NCBI GenBank assembly: GCA_029532625.1
Contig: JARFXM010000005.1
Location: forward strand, 1,488,001-1,552,000
Length of the DNA: 64,000 bases
DNA from: Lomentospora prolificans
Taxonomy: Eukaryota > Ascomycota > Sordariomycetes > Microascales > Microascaceae
Direction: 5' to 3'
This document shows positions 33,101-43,901 of this stretch, piece after piece. Positions within the stretch are counted from its first letter, which is position 1, and every line of letters begins with the position of its first letter. The position numbers were made by a program, and so were the translations under genes. The notes under the pieces were generated by a model. The model did no database searches, was not told the DNA's origin, and was given only the letters and a program-made list of their open reading frames with translations.

Positions 33101-33726
33101 GACTGGGATGCGGTGGTAAATAGCGTGGTCAATCGAGGAAAGGCAAACAAAGACATCTCTGAAGTCTGAAGTGTGGCTGAGCTAGGGATGAAGTGATAAA
33201 ACCGAGATCACACGTTTGGCCTAGATAATGGTATTAAGACGTGAAGCTGAGTCGCTGCCTGGTGTTCGAGTCTGCTGTACCACGTGAAAGATGAATGTTG
33301 AATAAACTATTTGCAGAGTTTGTGTACATCTCAAGTACACTCGCCGGGTCATCCTAGTTATAATCCGAGCCAAATAGGGTTTTGGATTAGCAATGTTATT
33401 TGGCATGGCTGCGCTGGTTCAGTAATCAAATCCGTCCCCATCTCACGATCAATACTCAACAATTTTCGACACTGTGAAGCTGAGGGCTAATTTGCAGTGT
33501 AGAAATTCACATGCGACCAGAATTCCTCATCAGCGCTATGTATCGCCCAACGTCTTCAAACGCGAAGCTCGTAGTCGAGTATAAATATCCTGATCTTGGC
33601 ATACTGAATACTGATCCCTCTCAGATTTTACGAATCCAAATACCTTTTCCATGATCACTCAGCCCTTCCACCCAACAATACGCAGAACATTGACGTCACC
33701 ATCGCAATTGAAACTAAAGACTCGAA
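33101..33726. other. Intergenic (0.6 kb)
   Basis: 3' flank of the propeller gene and promoter of the DUF899 gene, with a TATA-like box at 33580-33587. Confidence 0.5.
33580..33587 (+). promoter_or_regulatory. TATA-like element of the DUF899 gene
   Basis: TATAAATA lies 147 bases upstream of the ATG at 33727. The distance matches the start chosen in the small first exon. Confidence 0.45.
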
Positions 33727-34504
33727 ATGTCACTGAAGGTTAGCTATTCCATGATTCTATAAATTGTAAAACAGAAATTGACATCTTCCTTAGGTCGGCA
33801 CTTACTCCGAATGGCTTGACGCCAGGAAGGCGCTCCTGCAGAAGGAAAAGCAGCTCGTTAGGATGTCCGACGAGCTGGCTGCGGAGCGCCGTGATCTACC
33901 TCTGGTCAAAGTAGACAAGAACTACACCTTCAAAGGCCCCGATGGATCTACACTGTCACTTTCGGAGCTATTCGGAGACAAACAACAGCTGATTATCTAT
34001 CATTTCATGTTTGGACCGGAGGCAGAGCGAGGATGCAAAGGCTGTGCGTTCATCGGGGAGCACATTCCGGATTTGCGCCACCTACGCTCTCGAAATACTG
34101 CCATGGTCTGCATCTCCCGCGCGCCGTTTGAGAAAATTGATGCGTGGAAGAAGAAGGTTGGTTGGGAGTTCCCCTGGTATTCCAGCGAGGGATCATCCTT
34201 TAACTATGATTTCCACGTCACAATGGACGAGTCCGTCGCTCCAATCGAGTACAACTTCGCCACCAAGGAGGAGCTACTCAAGAAGGGCCAGCCGGTGTCG
34301 ACCTTTAACGAGCTTCCCGGATTAAGTGTTTTCTTCAAGCAGAACGGAGAAATCTATCATAGCTACTCTAGCTACTCCCGGGGGTTGGATAAACTGCTTG
34401 GGACACTGCAGCTATTGGATCTCACGCCGCTTGGGAGACAGGATCATGGGAAGGACGGCCCAGCAGCGTTCAAGCTCAAATATGAGTATGAAGAAGGCGC
34501 CTGA
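33727..34504 (+). CDS. DUF899 thioredoxin-like protein
   Basis: A four-codon first exon (33727-33738, MSLK) is joined over a 55-nt intron to exon 2 (33794-34504), giving 240 residues. Splicing restores the family's opening (YSEWLDARKALLQKEKQL), which the frame starting at 33863 lacks. Further DUF899 motifs follow: ERRDLPLVKVDKNYTF, LIIYHFMFGPEAERGCKGC, FEKIDAWKKKVGWEFPWYS and LPGLSVFFKQNGEIYHSYS. The fold is thioredoxin-like, with a Cys-x2-Cys (CKGC) at about the place of the usual active site. Function is not established. There is no signal peptide. It converges on the DAL5-like permease, 152 bases between stops. Confidence 0.88.
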
Positions 34505-34656
34505 AGGGGTTGGTTCTAGGAGAATAAGCCCAGTAATATTGGCTTTCGCCTCGTATAGGCTTCCAAGTTGTTATTTACTGAAATTGGCCGTGGATGGTTT
34601 CTTAGGTCTTCAATTGGATACTTCCATGAAGTTCACCTCCAGAGACTACTCTGCAC

Positions 34657-36431
34657 CTAGTAAACATATCTGAAGTACGGGTTTTCCTTGTCCGTTAAGT
34701 CCATGAAGGCAAGCTTGGCTCTCTCAGCTTCGTCTTCCGGCACCGTGGCCCTCTTTTTATTCTCGCGCCATAGAACGAAGTAAAGTGCCAGAGAAGCAAG
34801 AATGCAGATGAGATAGCTTTACTCTGTGCGTTAGTAAAAGGCTCACAGCAAGAGAATATAATTAAGAGCATACCAAATAATGAGGCCTAGCCACAGTTCT
34901 GGATAATGGTCTGCCTTTGATTGCGACTTGACAAGCTGCGGACCAACGATGTTTCCTAGGAAGATGTGTTAGACCTAAATAACCATCCGGATCCGCGAGG
35001 CGAGGGTATTTCGACCTACCGACACAGTAGGCGACGAAAATAGTAGCAGCCATGAAGCTCTTCTTGGTATGGCCTGCTACATTGGACATGCCAATGGTAA
35101 TGATCAAGCTAACGGTGCCTCCAAAGAAGCCAGTGATAGAGTAGCCGACGACGGGAGCAGCTGCATGATGAGTCCATTCACTCTTCCATATTATGGCGCA
35201 ACCCGCCATAACAGGCAAGCAAGTGATGATGAGCATGATGATGCGGATGTTGGAGAATTTGGATCCAAGGTAACCGGTGGCAAGAATGACAATGAAGCAA
35301 AGGCCACCCAGAGGGAATTGGAACAGGATGGACTGGAGTGTATTCCATCCAAAGGTGCTGACAATAAGGGGCCCGAATCCACTGACAGCTCCGTTCATGG
35401 TGTACCTATCTAGGTTTAGTCCCGCAATTATAATTCGCTGGGAGGGAGGAGAGACTTACGCTGCTGCCATCATAAGAGCAACGAGCCAAATTTTGATATC
35501 TAGGACTGCCTCTTTCAGTTGACTCGTTTTAAACTTTGTGCAACGCACTCCTGTTTGGCCATGCCTTAACCTCTCGACGGCCGCAAACCGCTCCTCTTTA
35601 GTCAAGAACCAAGCCGAGACTGGGGAATTGGGCATGATGAAGCAAAAAAGGCCGAATAAGAAGGTGAGCGATCCAGCGAGAAGGTAGATGTACTGCCACG
35701 GCTTCAGGCCCCCTCCCTTGATCTGCGCGAAACCATAGTTCAGGGCACCTCCAATGATGGTGAAGAGGCCGGTGCTGCTAAACCACCAGCTTTGGCGCAG
35801 CGACTGTTCAGCTTGGGTGTAGTACCCGGACACAATGCACATGAAGCCAGTGGGGATGATGCTTTCAACGAAGCCAAGAAAGAATCTCTGGACATAGAGA
35901 CCTTGATAGGATCGGACAGCTGCTGTCGAGAGACAGATGGCGGACCAGACTATGACGACGGCGCCGAGGATTCGGCCGATATCAAATCGCTGGAGCGCGT
36001 ATGTCATGGGATAAAGCCCGGCAAGCATGCCAAAATAAAAAAGCGACGTAGCCCAGCTGAGTCTGGATGTATCGACGGTAGGGGGAGTTGTGGTATTGTC
36101 GACCACAGATAGCTGAAGATCTCCCGTCATGCCAAACAGGACGGCGGAACCGAGAATAGCTTTGTCATAGTAAACCAAGCCATCTTGGACCAGTTAGAGA
36201 CTTGAGCCATAAATAGTTTAGGTTCGTAGATCGATACTCACATCCGACAATCATAGCGGGGATGAGAAACAGGTCGGTCTTGCGGACTGCCCGAGCGGCA
36301 ACGGCGGGGTCAATCTCGTTTTGCTGGTCACCAACCATGGCGATGGCCTCATCTTTGTCGCGATCAAAGGTACCCTGAGGGGCCCTTTCTGCGTCATTGG
36401 GCTGGCTAGGTTGGTTGTTGACTGTCATCAT
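34657..36431 (-). CDS. DAL5-like MFS permease (second copy of the family)
   Basis: Five exons (36242-36431, 35460-36183, 35020-35405, 34874-34955, 34657-34816) join in frame to 513 residues. The start could also be the next codon (ATG at 36428). Landmarks are RKTDLFLIPAMIVGYGLVYYDKA, cut here for length, then RLSWATSLFYFGMLAGLYP, RFFLGFVESIIPTGFMCIVS, PNSPVSAWFLTKEERFAAVE and a last-exon tail YFVLWRENKKRATVPEDEAE. These are typical of allantoate-type permeases of the anion:cation symporter family. It should have 12 helices and sit in the plasma membrane. The last acceptor (AAAG before CTATCTC) was chosen because the other nearby AG sites break frame or give a stop. Confidence 0.9.
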
Positions 36432-37259
36432 GGGTGGGAGTGGCGATATGTGAGTTAATTGCAAGCTTTTCCGTTACCACAATCTAGCGGTAATACAAGA
36501 TGTATCCATTGGCGTCGAGCAGCGACAATGGCTAACGCGGGACAGGTGAGGTCATATAACCGATGACTCGACCCTGCAGGTGTTGAGTATAATAAAATCG
36601 AGATTTTCTTCACGCCTCCGACTGAAGCTCTTGGCGCTGCATCTCCTAGCTTTTGGGAATGGAGCCCCCACCCGTACCACTCTTTGTTTGCACCTTACAG
36701 GGTTTAGGGCCAAAAATCGTGCACTTAACGATGAGGCTCGGCCGAATGAAGCTAGCGTCTGGGGCTTCTGTTGCTTTACGGATCAATCAATTGATCCATA
36801 TGCCTTCGCTAACCCCCCAGCCACCTATCACCAGACACTACTCTGTACTCCCTCTTATTAAGGGCTTGAGACTTGATGATTGATGACACATCTATTGATC
36901 GCCGCTAAAAATTTTGTTCCCCGGTTGTCCATGGGACGCCCAACGACGTCCCGCGACGAGAAATCTTTCTTCTCGTAGATGTCCCTAATGTCTTTATGCA
37001 GTTTTAGGGACACTACCATCGTTGCGAAGACCAGCCAGAGCGAACACCGGCTTAATAGCGCCTACACGGCAAGCTTCCGGGTCAAGGGTCGGAGGGCCAG
37101 CACTTGCCATGGGTTATGAGGGCATGCTCGCCCGGTTTTGTTCCATCTCCAAGCTGCCGGGGCGTATTACTTCTGGACACTAAGCTCCAGTACCCCTTCC
37201 ATAGCTCCAATGGATTCAATAGGAATCACTCGAGATAGTATCCATCTTTCTTTGACGTC
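36432..37259. other. Intergenic (0.8 kb)
   Basis: Upstream flank of the DAL5-like permease. Its right end may still hold worn 3' sequence of the HET remnant, but nothing can be read with confidence. Confidence 0.4.
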
Positions 37260-38255
37260 GAGTTTCCGGAGACCCAGATCAGGATCCTGAAAGTAAAATA
37301 TGACCAGCTCGCAATTATTTTGACGTCTCGTTAAAATGAGACCTCCCGTTAATCAAAAAAATATTAGCTCGTCTCGCTGATTGACGACGCCCAACTCCTA
37401 GGTGGGGCTCCACGGCGTTTCAGCTCTTCTCTCTGTCAAACCGAAACAGCTCTACATTAGTGTCTAGGGCAGCTATCTCTCTAGGAGCCCGAAGACTGTA
37501 GTGAGTTGAAAACGGCTCGAAGGGAGGTTCCAACACTGGTGAAGGCGTTGAGAATATCAGAAACAAACGATGACTACCTAGCTATATAATAGTTCTTGAC
37601 CCAATGAAAATAGTCCACCAACGACGTGGCTTCTATTAGGTTAAAAGCTACTCGACCCTGCTTATTTGATTCGCTCAGTCTTTCGAATGCTGGAATGTGT
37701 CAGTATTCAAGTTCATCCACTGCAATTTCTCCTGGTTGGTACGATTCGAACGGACGCCAAGGGTAGGAATTATGTCAGTTCCTCGGTTGCGTACCCCCGT
37801 GAGCACTCGAACACGACTTCAAATTCAGTTATGAATATGCGCCGTCGAGAGAGCACGCGTGCTTGAGAAGTCCAACCCCTTTTATTCCGCAGACAGGAAC
37901 CCAAGGTCGTCATCGTGGCATTTGGCCTAATTCCTCGCCCTTCGACCTCATAGCCACGCGATGGACACCAGACGAAAGACCGTCTAGGTCGGGTGCAGTA
38001 GCCTGGCAGACCCACTTCATCTCGGCTGTTGAGACCTGCCATAATGGCGAATGAGGCTGAGCGGTATACCTTGTCCATGGACTGAATCTGGCCATGTTCC
38101 GGTTGTGGATCGTCTTCGATAATGCAAAGGCGGTCGACCCAAATAGCCGATACTATCGCGTATTCCCGCTAGAGGAAGGGTCCATTCCAATTCGGAAGTA
38201 AATGGAGAGCCGCTAAAGTTGGGTAGATTTGTTCCGTAGATACCTCGCACCCGCG
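37260..38255 (-). pseudogene. Decayed HET-domain (heterokaryon incompatibility-type) gene
   Basis: The minus strand reads as a HET protein broken by stops and frame changes. VDRLCIIEDD at 38109-38138 is the core HET motif, followed by MDKVYRSASFAIMAG. Then come RGWTSQARVLSRRRIF near 37830-37880 (usual form WTFQE), FECSRGYATEEL, and DYFHWVKNYYIAR, a TAG at 37574-37576, then SSFVSDILNAF. A last piece reads ETPWSPT near 37400, where intact proteins have a Trp-rich motif. The part before VDRLCIIEDD (ELEWTLPLAGIRDSIGY) is in another frame. HET domains trigger cell death after fusion of unlike hyphae; this copy cannot make a whole protein. It abuts the ankyrin gene and lies in frame after its stop. 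Confidence 0.7.
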
Positions 38256-39829
38256 GGTGCCAGCCAAGGCCCCAGCATAGTCTAGGCCGTGTGCCATGGC
38301 AAACTGAGCTAAGGTTGCGCCGTCACAGTCTTGATGATAGTGAATATCTGGTATGTTCACTTGAAGTCCTGTTGCCTCGAGCAACTTCTGGAAAAGTCGT
38401 TCGTTTCCCTTCGTCGCCGTATACCAGACGGGAAGTCGCCCCTTCTTATCCATCTGCACAAGGTTACCAGCAGCAACGAAACTTGCCACATGGTCCATTT
38501 TTAGAAGAGCTGCGACGTGTAGGTTGTTTCGCCCATCGGCATCGACCTTTTCTGCCGCGCCCGGCTTCATGTATATGTTCTCAAATATGGCTCTCCAGTT
38601 TGTTCCAGACGCCGCTCGGAGATCGCCCTTCTCCATCAGGTCAAGTGTATCTTCAAAGCTAATCCAATTTTTGAGGAGGGCCGCGTCTGCGGCATGTTGT
38701 GAGGAGGTGTATGGTGAAAGAGTCGGATAGATCGCGGATGACCAGGCCCAGAAGGCTGGTGCACTATATCGTGAGGACAATCCGAATTTGCGGCAGGTAG
38801 AAGCCATAAAATTAGGCATATCTTGTCTCTTAATGGCCTTCACAAACCGCGAGTCTGGTACTTTACACCCAAGCGCCATGCTTTTATTGTAATACACAAT
38901 GCCCAAACATGGTTGGCCATCACCGATGAGCCTTAGGGCTTGGACCTGTAGAGCATCGGCAGTAATGTGGAATGGATCAAATACAGGTGTCAAGACCGTC
39001 TCCCTTTCCAGGATAATGGAGTTTATGAGAATCCCGGAAAGGGGATCTAGAACAGAACCCATGGCTGTGTCAAGCAGGACCCGCTCGGACGAGTTTAGCC
39101 GGGTTTGTAGGAGTCTCGCTGTAATCTCGTTCAGCAGTCGGCGTTGTAGAGCTGCCGTAAAGGCCCGCAACTCATCGCGCCTCGCAAGAAAGGAGAAGTT
39201 CCGCTTGTCCCAAAGCTTAGCTAGCAGTCGGGTTCCGTCGGGGGATGCCGATTGCAGCTCAACAAGCTCGGCGGCTGCGAGCTGCAGGATCGCAAGGATA
39301 TTACTCCTGGTTTAGAAGAAGGGGAGTTAATACAAAGCTCTCTAGTTACGATGTTTCTCTCCTTCTCCTTCTTTTTTTGTTGTTGTCAGTTTAAGAATTG
39401 AGAGGGGCCTTACAAGTCTACGTAGTTCCAGGCCCACATGTCTGCACCTGAATTGGAGCCAGCTTCGACCAGTATAGACGAGGGGTCCATTGGTGAGCTT
39501 GAAGGATGAATTATGGTAGTATTATCGTGACCGCTTGTATGGTGTGTCGCGCGGGCTTTTCTCTCTTTCCGCACGGGCTCCGAGCAGTCTAGACCTTTCG
39601 TCTTACAACGGTTGCACTTCTCCGGCCATTTCCTGGGTTGCGGGTCGCACTATACGGCTCGAGCTGTTGGCTCTGTATGGAACTAGCACATTACATTGAT
39701 GGGAATGCTTACCTTTTTCTTATCTCTTCTGCAGAATGTACAATTCCACAGCCGTAGTCGACGGACTGGACGCTCCGTTGTCGGCGCTGCGACTACCTCC
39801 GCACAGCTTTCCCTGTTCATGGAAGCCAT
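38169..39829 (-). CDS. Zn2Cys6-type cluster plus ankyrin-repeat protein
   Basis: Three exons (39713-39829, 39414-39649, 38169-39306) join in frame into 496 residues. The first two hold a zinc cluster with Cys at 30, 33, 40, 51, 54 and 61 (spacing 2-6-10-2-6), split by an intron just before the third Cys, and closed by EPVRKERKARA. A helical middle domain of about 270 residues follows. Residues about 372-463 read as degenerate ankyrin repeats (DADGRNNLHVAALLKMDHVA, then DKKGRLPVWYTATKGNERLF). The combination is known from uncharacterised proteins of Eurotiales. A nuclear, DNA-binding role is plausible but not shown. The last 25 or so residues read through sequence that belongs to the adjoining HET remnant in another frame, so the true C-terminus is probably lost or altered. 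Confidence 0.72.
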
Positions 39830-40487
39830 GTATATATATTAGAAAAATATCAGAATGAAATTTGGAAGAGATACTAAGAAAGCCGATGCCTAGTAAGGTC
39901 GACCAGGATCTCTTAAACAGCCTGAGATCCAGTATCAGGCACCGACAATAGGTGACGAAATGCGATGAAGTGCGACAGCGCCAAATGAGCCTGGCGGAGC
40001 GGAACAGTCGAAATATATACCTAAGTCGTACGCAGGTATCGTCCGACCTCAATTGCCCACTTGAGCTGGTCGCGCTTCGCAGACATGGAAAAGTCGTGCG
40101 ACCCTTCCGCCCTGTCGCAACACCAGAGACTGCGCCTGCTTTGGTCAGCCGCCGGGCTTTGCAGATTGGCCCCAGTTGAACTGGTCGCGCTTCGCAGACA
40201 TGGAAAAAGTCGTACGACCCTTCCGCCCTGTCGCACAGATTGGACCAGTTGCCCCGACTGGACACCATCCAACAGCCCGCCGCCGGATTGATAGTCGCAC
40301 TGGTCGGCTTTGAAGTGCTCTTACACTTGCTCGAACGCCTTCAAACATTTGCACATTTCAGTAAGAAGACCAGAGTTCTGTCATGACGATGAAAAAAAAA
40401 AAAATACTTAAAGATCGCCGTTTGACTCCAGAGATTCGTGCTGTGGGCCAATATTCAGATTGACCACCCCAGAGCAACTTTCCTACA
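39830..40487. other. Divergent intergenic region (0.66 kb) with a direct repeat
   Basis: Lies between the ankyrin gene (minus) and a small membrane protein gene (plus). It contains the 59-61 base direct repeat described separately. No coding frame is supported. Confidence 0.45.
40061..40235. repeat. Direct repeat, two copies of about 60 bases
   Basis: Copies at 40061-40119 and 40175-40235 share the run GCTGGTCGCGCTTCGCAGAC, then ATGGAAAA, GTCGT and CGACCCTTCCGCCCTGTCGC. They differ at only a few positions (one extra A and one base change near the middle). The spacing start to start is 114 bases. It lies in the divergent promoter region between the ankyrin gene and the small membrane protein gene, so it could be a duplicated control element or a simple tandem duplication. 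Confidence 0.75.
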
Positions 40488-40850
40488 ATGCCCCCAACCT
40501 TGATCACTCGCCGAAACCCAGAATCAACAAGTGGCTCCGAAGTGGATGTGTTCAACGTAGACACCGTGATAACACTTATTTTCGGAAGTGTTAGTTTCCT
40601 CACAGCATCAGCCAGCGTTTTACTAGCACTTCTTCAGCTTATTCGTATGAAACGGACAGAGCACGAGAAACGTATTGTTATCTTGTGGCATATGTAAGTC
40701 ACCTGCTAGGCTCTAGAATACTGCGAACCTCGCAATTGGCTTATTCGTATTGATGCTAGGACGACACGGAAAACTGCGGGTTACTGCCACCTCCGATACT
40801 ATCTTCAGAAGATGCGTCGTCACATCAGCCGACCTCGCCAAAAGTCATAG
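40488..40850 (+). CDS. Small single-pass membrane protein, unknown family
   Basis: Two exons (40488-40693 and 40760-40850) with a 66-nt GT-AG intron give 98 residues. The N-terminal part is polar, one hydrophobic helix follows (VITLIFGSVSFLTASASVLL, about residues 26-45), and the C-terminal half is strongly basic (KMRRHISRPRQKS). Splicing with frame kept on both sides and a strong donor (GTAAGT) support a real gene despite its size. I recognise no domain. It lies next to the HET remnant and the ankyrin gene. Confidence 0.5.
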
Positions 40851-41537
40851 AGGGAGGATAGCGAGTCTGTAATAAAGGGACCTCAGGAACTCACTGTACT
40901 TACACAGGTAGAGGTATGGCGACAGTTGGGTCGGGACCCCTGGGGCTAGGGGTTTCAAATTGGAATGATAGGATAATAGGTACTCTGAAAATGTATTAAA
41001 ATTTAAAACTAAAACGTCAACGTCTAGGGCCTACAACGCCAACTATAGGTTTCTACGGCGTCCCTAGTGCAGAGTCTCGTCTTAGCGATCGGGGCTGCCT
41101 CAACGCTGTGCAAAGTCTCTAAGCCTCCGCGTCGATATTCCTGATTCACTTCTCCTAGCGCTCATATCAAATGACACAGGGGCTTGGTGGACCTTTTAGA
41201 AATTGTGCTGCCCGAGGCATTCTCAGCTTCAACCGTGGACGTGGGACTGAAGCGTAGGCCGCGGCTCCCACCTCTCTAGATGAGTTCTGGTGGCCGATTT
41301 GGCGCGCTCAGGAGACTAATTGGTTTATGAGTAGCGTTTGAAATTCGCCTAGGTTTGAATGAGTTGTAAAACTTTTTACATCGTAGCTGGCTAGTTATCC
41401 TTAAAAAAAAAAATCCTTCTATAATGGTAGCCCTATGTTTGCTGAGCCAGTCTCAAGGGGTTCCCCTGATATTTCAAACTTGAGGCAGGAATCATATAGT
41501 AAGCCTATCATAATGTTTCTGCGGGTCGCACCACTCC
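40851..41537. other. Convergent intergenic region (0.7 kb)
   Basis: Between the ends of the small membrane protein gene and the caleosin gene. Nothing coding seen. Confidence 0.45.
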
Positions 41538-42606
41538 TTAGAACAATGCAGCAATTCTTTTCAGCAACACATTCCCTAGATCCCGCAGCCCAAATCCTTG
41601 ATCCCAGCCCTTCCCCGACTTGATCTGGTCGCGGATCCGGTAGAAGATGGAACCCTGTTGTTGAAACGGTTCGGTAAGCATCAAACACCAAATAGCTGCT
41701 GGGTCTCCGCTAGTCACATGTATGTACTTACGTCGTAGACCTGTCGAAGATCATCCTTGTAAACTTTTCCATCCTTTTGAATCAACAACCATGTCGTTCC
41801 AAGTTCGAACACGGCTGCAAACCACTGGTCGACGATATTTGTTAGTCGCGTGCGGTCACAGTCCCCTAGTTGACTTCGTGAAGATACATACCCCGAATGG
41901 ATCCAGTAAGTCGCGGTTTGCATGCATCATCTCGAACAGGTCAAGTAGCCCGAGGGCTCCGTCTTTATCGTTGTCCCACTTTGAAAACATGTTGTTGAAG
42001 ATTTGGCCTACGAAGCGGCCCTCGCTATCGTAGATCCCTGTGCTTGAGCCATGCTACCAATTTGACAACAGTCAGCACTGATGTCCTTTGGACCCGAGTG
42101 TAGCGAAGAGGAGCAAATTCAAACCTTAGCCTTGTAAATACCATGCACGTATATCCTGAAGAACGGGTCGGGGACAAAGGAGTACGCAAGTCGAGTAGGG
42201 TATGAGAAAGCCCCGTTGATAATGAACATGGCCAGCAAGGAGAAGAAAATGTTAAATCCTAGATCGCGGAAGCCCCTGTATGTATCGAAGATTGTGATTT
42301 TGCCATCTCCGTTGGCATCCCAAAACCGGATGTGCTGCTCCAAGACCGTCTAAGCCGAAATCTCTATTAGCAGTTTGGTCGCTTCTGCGGCAATATTTTC
42401 TGGCGAACAAAAGAAGCAGGCAAGCGAGGAGTGCGTACATAATCATCCTGATTCTGTGCCTTCTGTGAATCAGCGTCGCCATTGGTCAGATTGTGCGACG
42501 TTAAAGTGACGCTATTCCCGCCTGGGCTTGTCCTGCCAAGTCGTGCAGCGATGGGTGGGCTGGGCGTCCGTTTCGCAGTTCCTTTCTGTGCTTTTGATTT
42601 GGGCAT
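41538..42606 (-). CDS. Caleosin (haem peroxygenase, lipid-droplet type)
   Basis: Five exons (42439-42606, 42125-42349, 41892-42053, 41732-41824, 41538-41654), each a whole number of codons, give 254 residues. After a polar N-terminal tail comes an EF-hand (FWDANGDGKITIFDTYRGF) preceded by the haem-ligand His (LEQHIRFWD). A hydrophobic hairpin with a proline-knot region follows (AFSYPTRLAYSFVPDPFF), then the second haem-ligand His in KAKHGSSTGIYDSEGRF. Caleosins sit on lipid droplets or ER, bind calcium and one haem, and use fatty-acid hydroperoxides to oxidise unsaturated lipids. A second EF-hand-like stretch (KWDNDKDGALGLLDLFEMM) follows, which is not always seen in the family. All introns are GT-AG. 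Fungal caleosins have been linked to oxylipin formation and infection, but the role here is inference. Confidence 0.9.
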
Positions 42607-43901
42607 TGTGTGTGTATTTGTGTTGAGGGCAGAATACAGGATTTGATGGCTGGGCTGCAATTTGATCCTGAATAAATTTCGATTTTAGCATTTTCTACAC
42701 CTTTTCTGGGTACGAGGGCTCATGGGTGTTCCTTAAATACTTGTCTCGCTCACAAGCACATGCCAGAACTCGAACATTTCAAGACGCGTAGAATTGATGC
42801 GCATGTGAGAGTGGAACCTATTTTCACATCATCGTCAGGACAAAACCTGGTTTTCTTCCGAGTGGACAGACCCATCATGCATTTTACTCTTGATAGCTCG
42901 AATCGCTGCCCCACAGCTCAACCCCCTGGCGAACTTTCGAACCCAAAGCATCAGGTCGGTTTAGCGCAGGAATGACGTAGCCGCTCAACTCATCTCGATA
43001 ACAGTGGATCACTCGGATACCGGCTATGTCAGTTAACAATGGGGTAGAGTAACCTAGTAGCGATCCTTGCTTTTCGTATAGTGTCCCAGTCTCCGGCGTC
43101 GATCAGGAACCAGCGGGCGTTGACGGTTCCCGGTTCTTGAGTTGACCTTCTCCGCGGCCGTGCACCTGGAATCCGATAATTTTGTGATGTGGTGCTAACG
43201 AAGCGCGCCAATAGTTGAAGTCGAACTCTGAACTGTTTGCATCGCGGTAGAACTAAATATATTCCCGCAGATATATCGTATACGCCGAATACCAGTGGAG
43301 GAGTTGCAGAGGCTTCAAGGCCACCTCGTAGGGTAATGTAAATTCATTTTCGGGAGCCATGAATATATATAGTCATAATTCGAGTCACAATACTGTCTTG
43401 ACCCCACAGTTCAGTAGGAATACCTTGCCAAGTTCTAGTCATATCGCCACCCCATACTCAAAGGCATATATATGCTTGTATGTTGACTCCCACTACTGAG
43501 AAGAACAAAGGTTGGAAGGAGCTCATCTAGGCACAAAGAATACAGTAATATAAACATTCCAACGTGATCTTACATTCATGTATTAGACCCAGATTTTGTT
43601 CCTCTCCGTTAGCCAATTCCTGGGTATATCAAGTTAGTTACCCCTGTAGATTCTAAGATCACCATCCTTAGAACTCGTACTTTGATGTGACGATATAGAC
43701 TAAACAGCCCTTTTCTTGACCCAACAAGTGAATCATTCTTTCCTTCTAGCTCCTACTGAACCCTGGGCTACCTATATAAGGACACTGACCTAACTCTCTC
43801 CCCTTTTTCATTTCTCTTCACCACACAAACCAACTCGCCCTTGGTTCCAAACATCAAACATCATCCCCCATCCCACTCACATCCCTCCCAAGTCCATCAC
43901 G
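42607..43901. other. Divergent intergenic region (1.3 kb)
   Basis: Promoters of the caleosin gene (minus) and the F-box gene (plus). A 60-codon minus frame at 43029-43211 has no support. A clear TATA box for the F-box gene is at 43773-43780. Confidence 0.45.
43773..43780 (+). promoter_or_regulatory. TATA box and pyrimidine-rich leader of the F-box gene
   Basis: TATATAAG lies 129 bases upstream of the ATG at 43902. A long C/T-rich leader follows (ACTCTCTCCCCTTTTTCATT and on), a common arrangement around fungal transcription starts. The promoter looks intact even though the coding frame is broken early. Confidence 0.55.

Noticed and set aside
18883..36431. Idea that the two DAL5-like permeases are a tandem duplication
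   Set aside because: Exon layout and sequence landmarks differ strongly, so they are distant members of the same superfamily branch.
43029..43211. Minus-strand frame of 60 codons upstream of the F-box gene
   Set aside because: No family, promoter or conserved feature could be seen.
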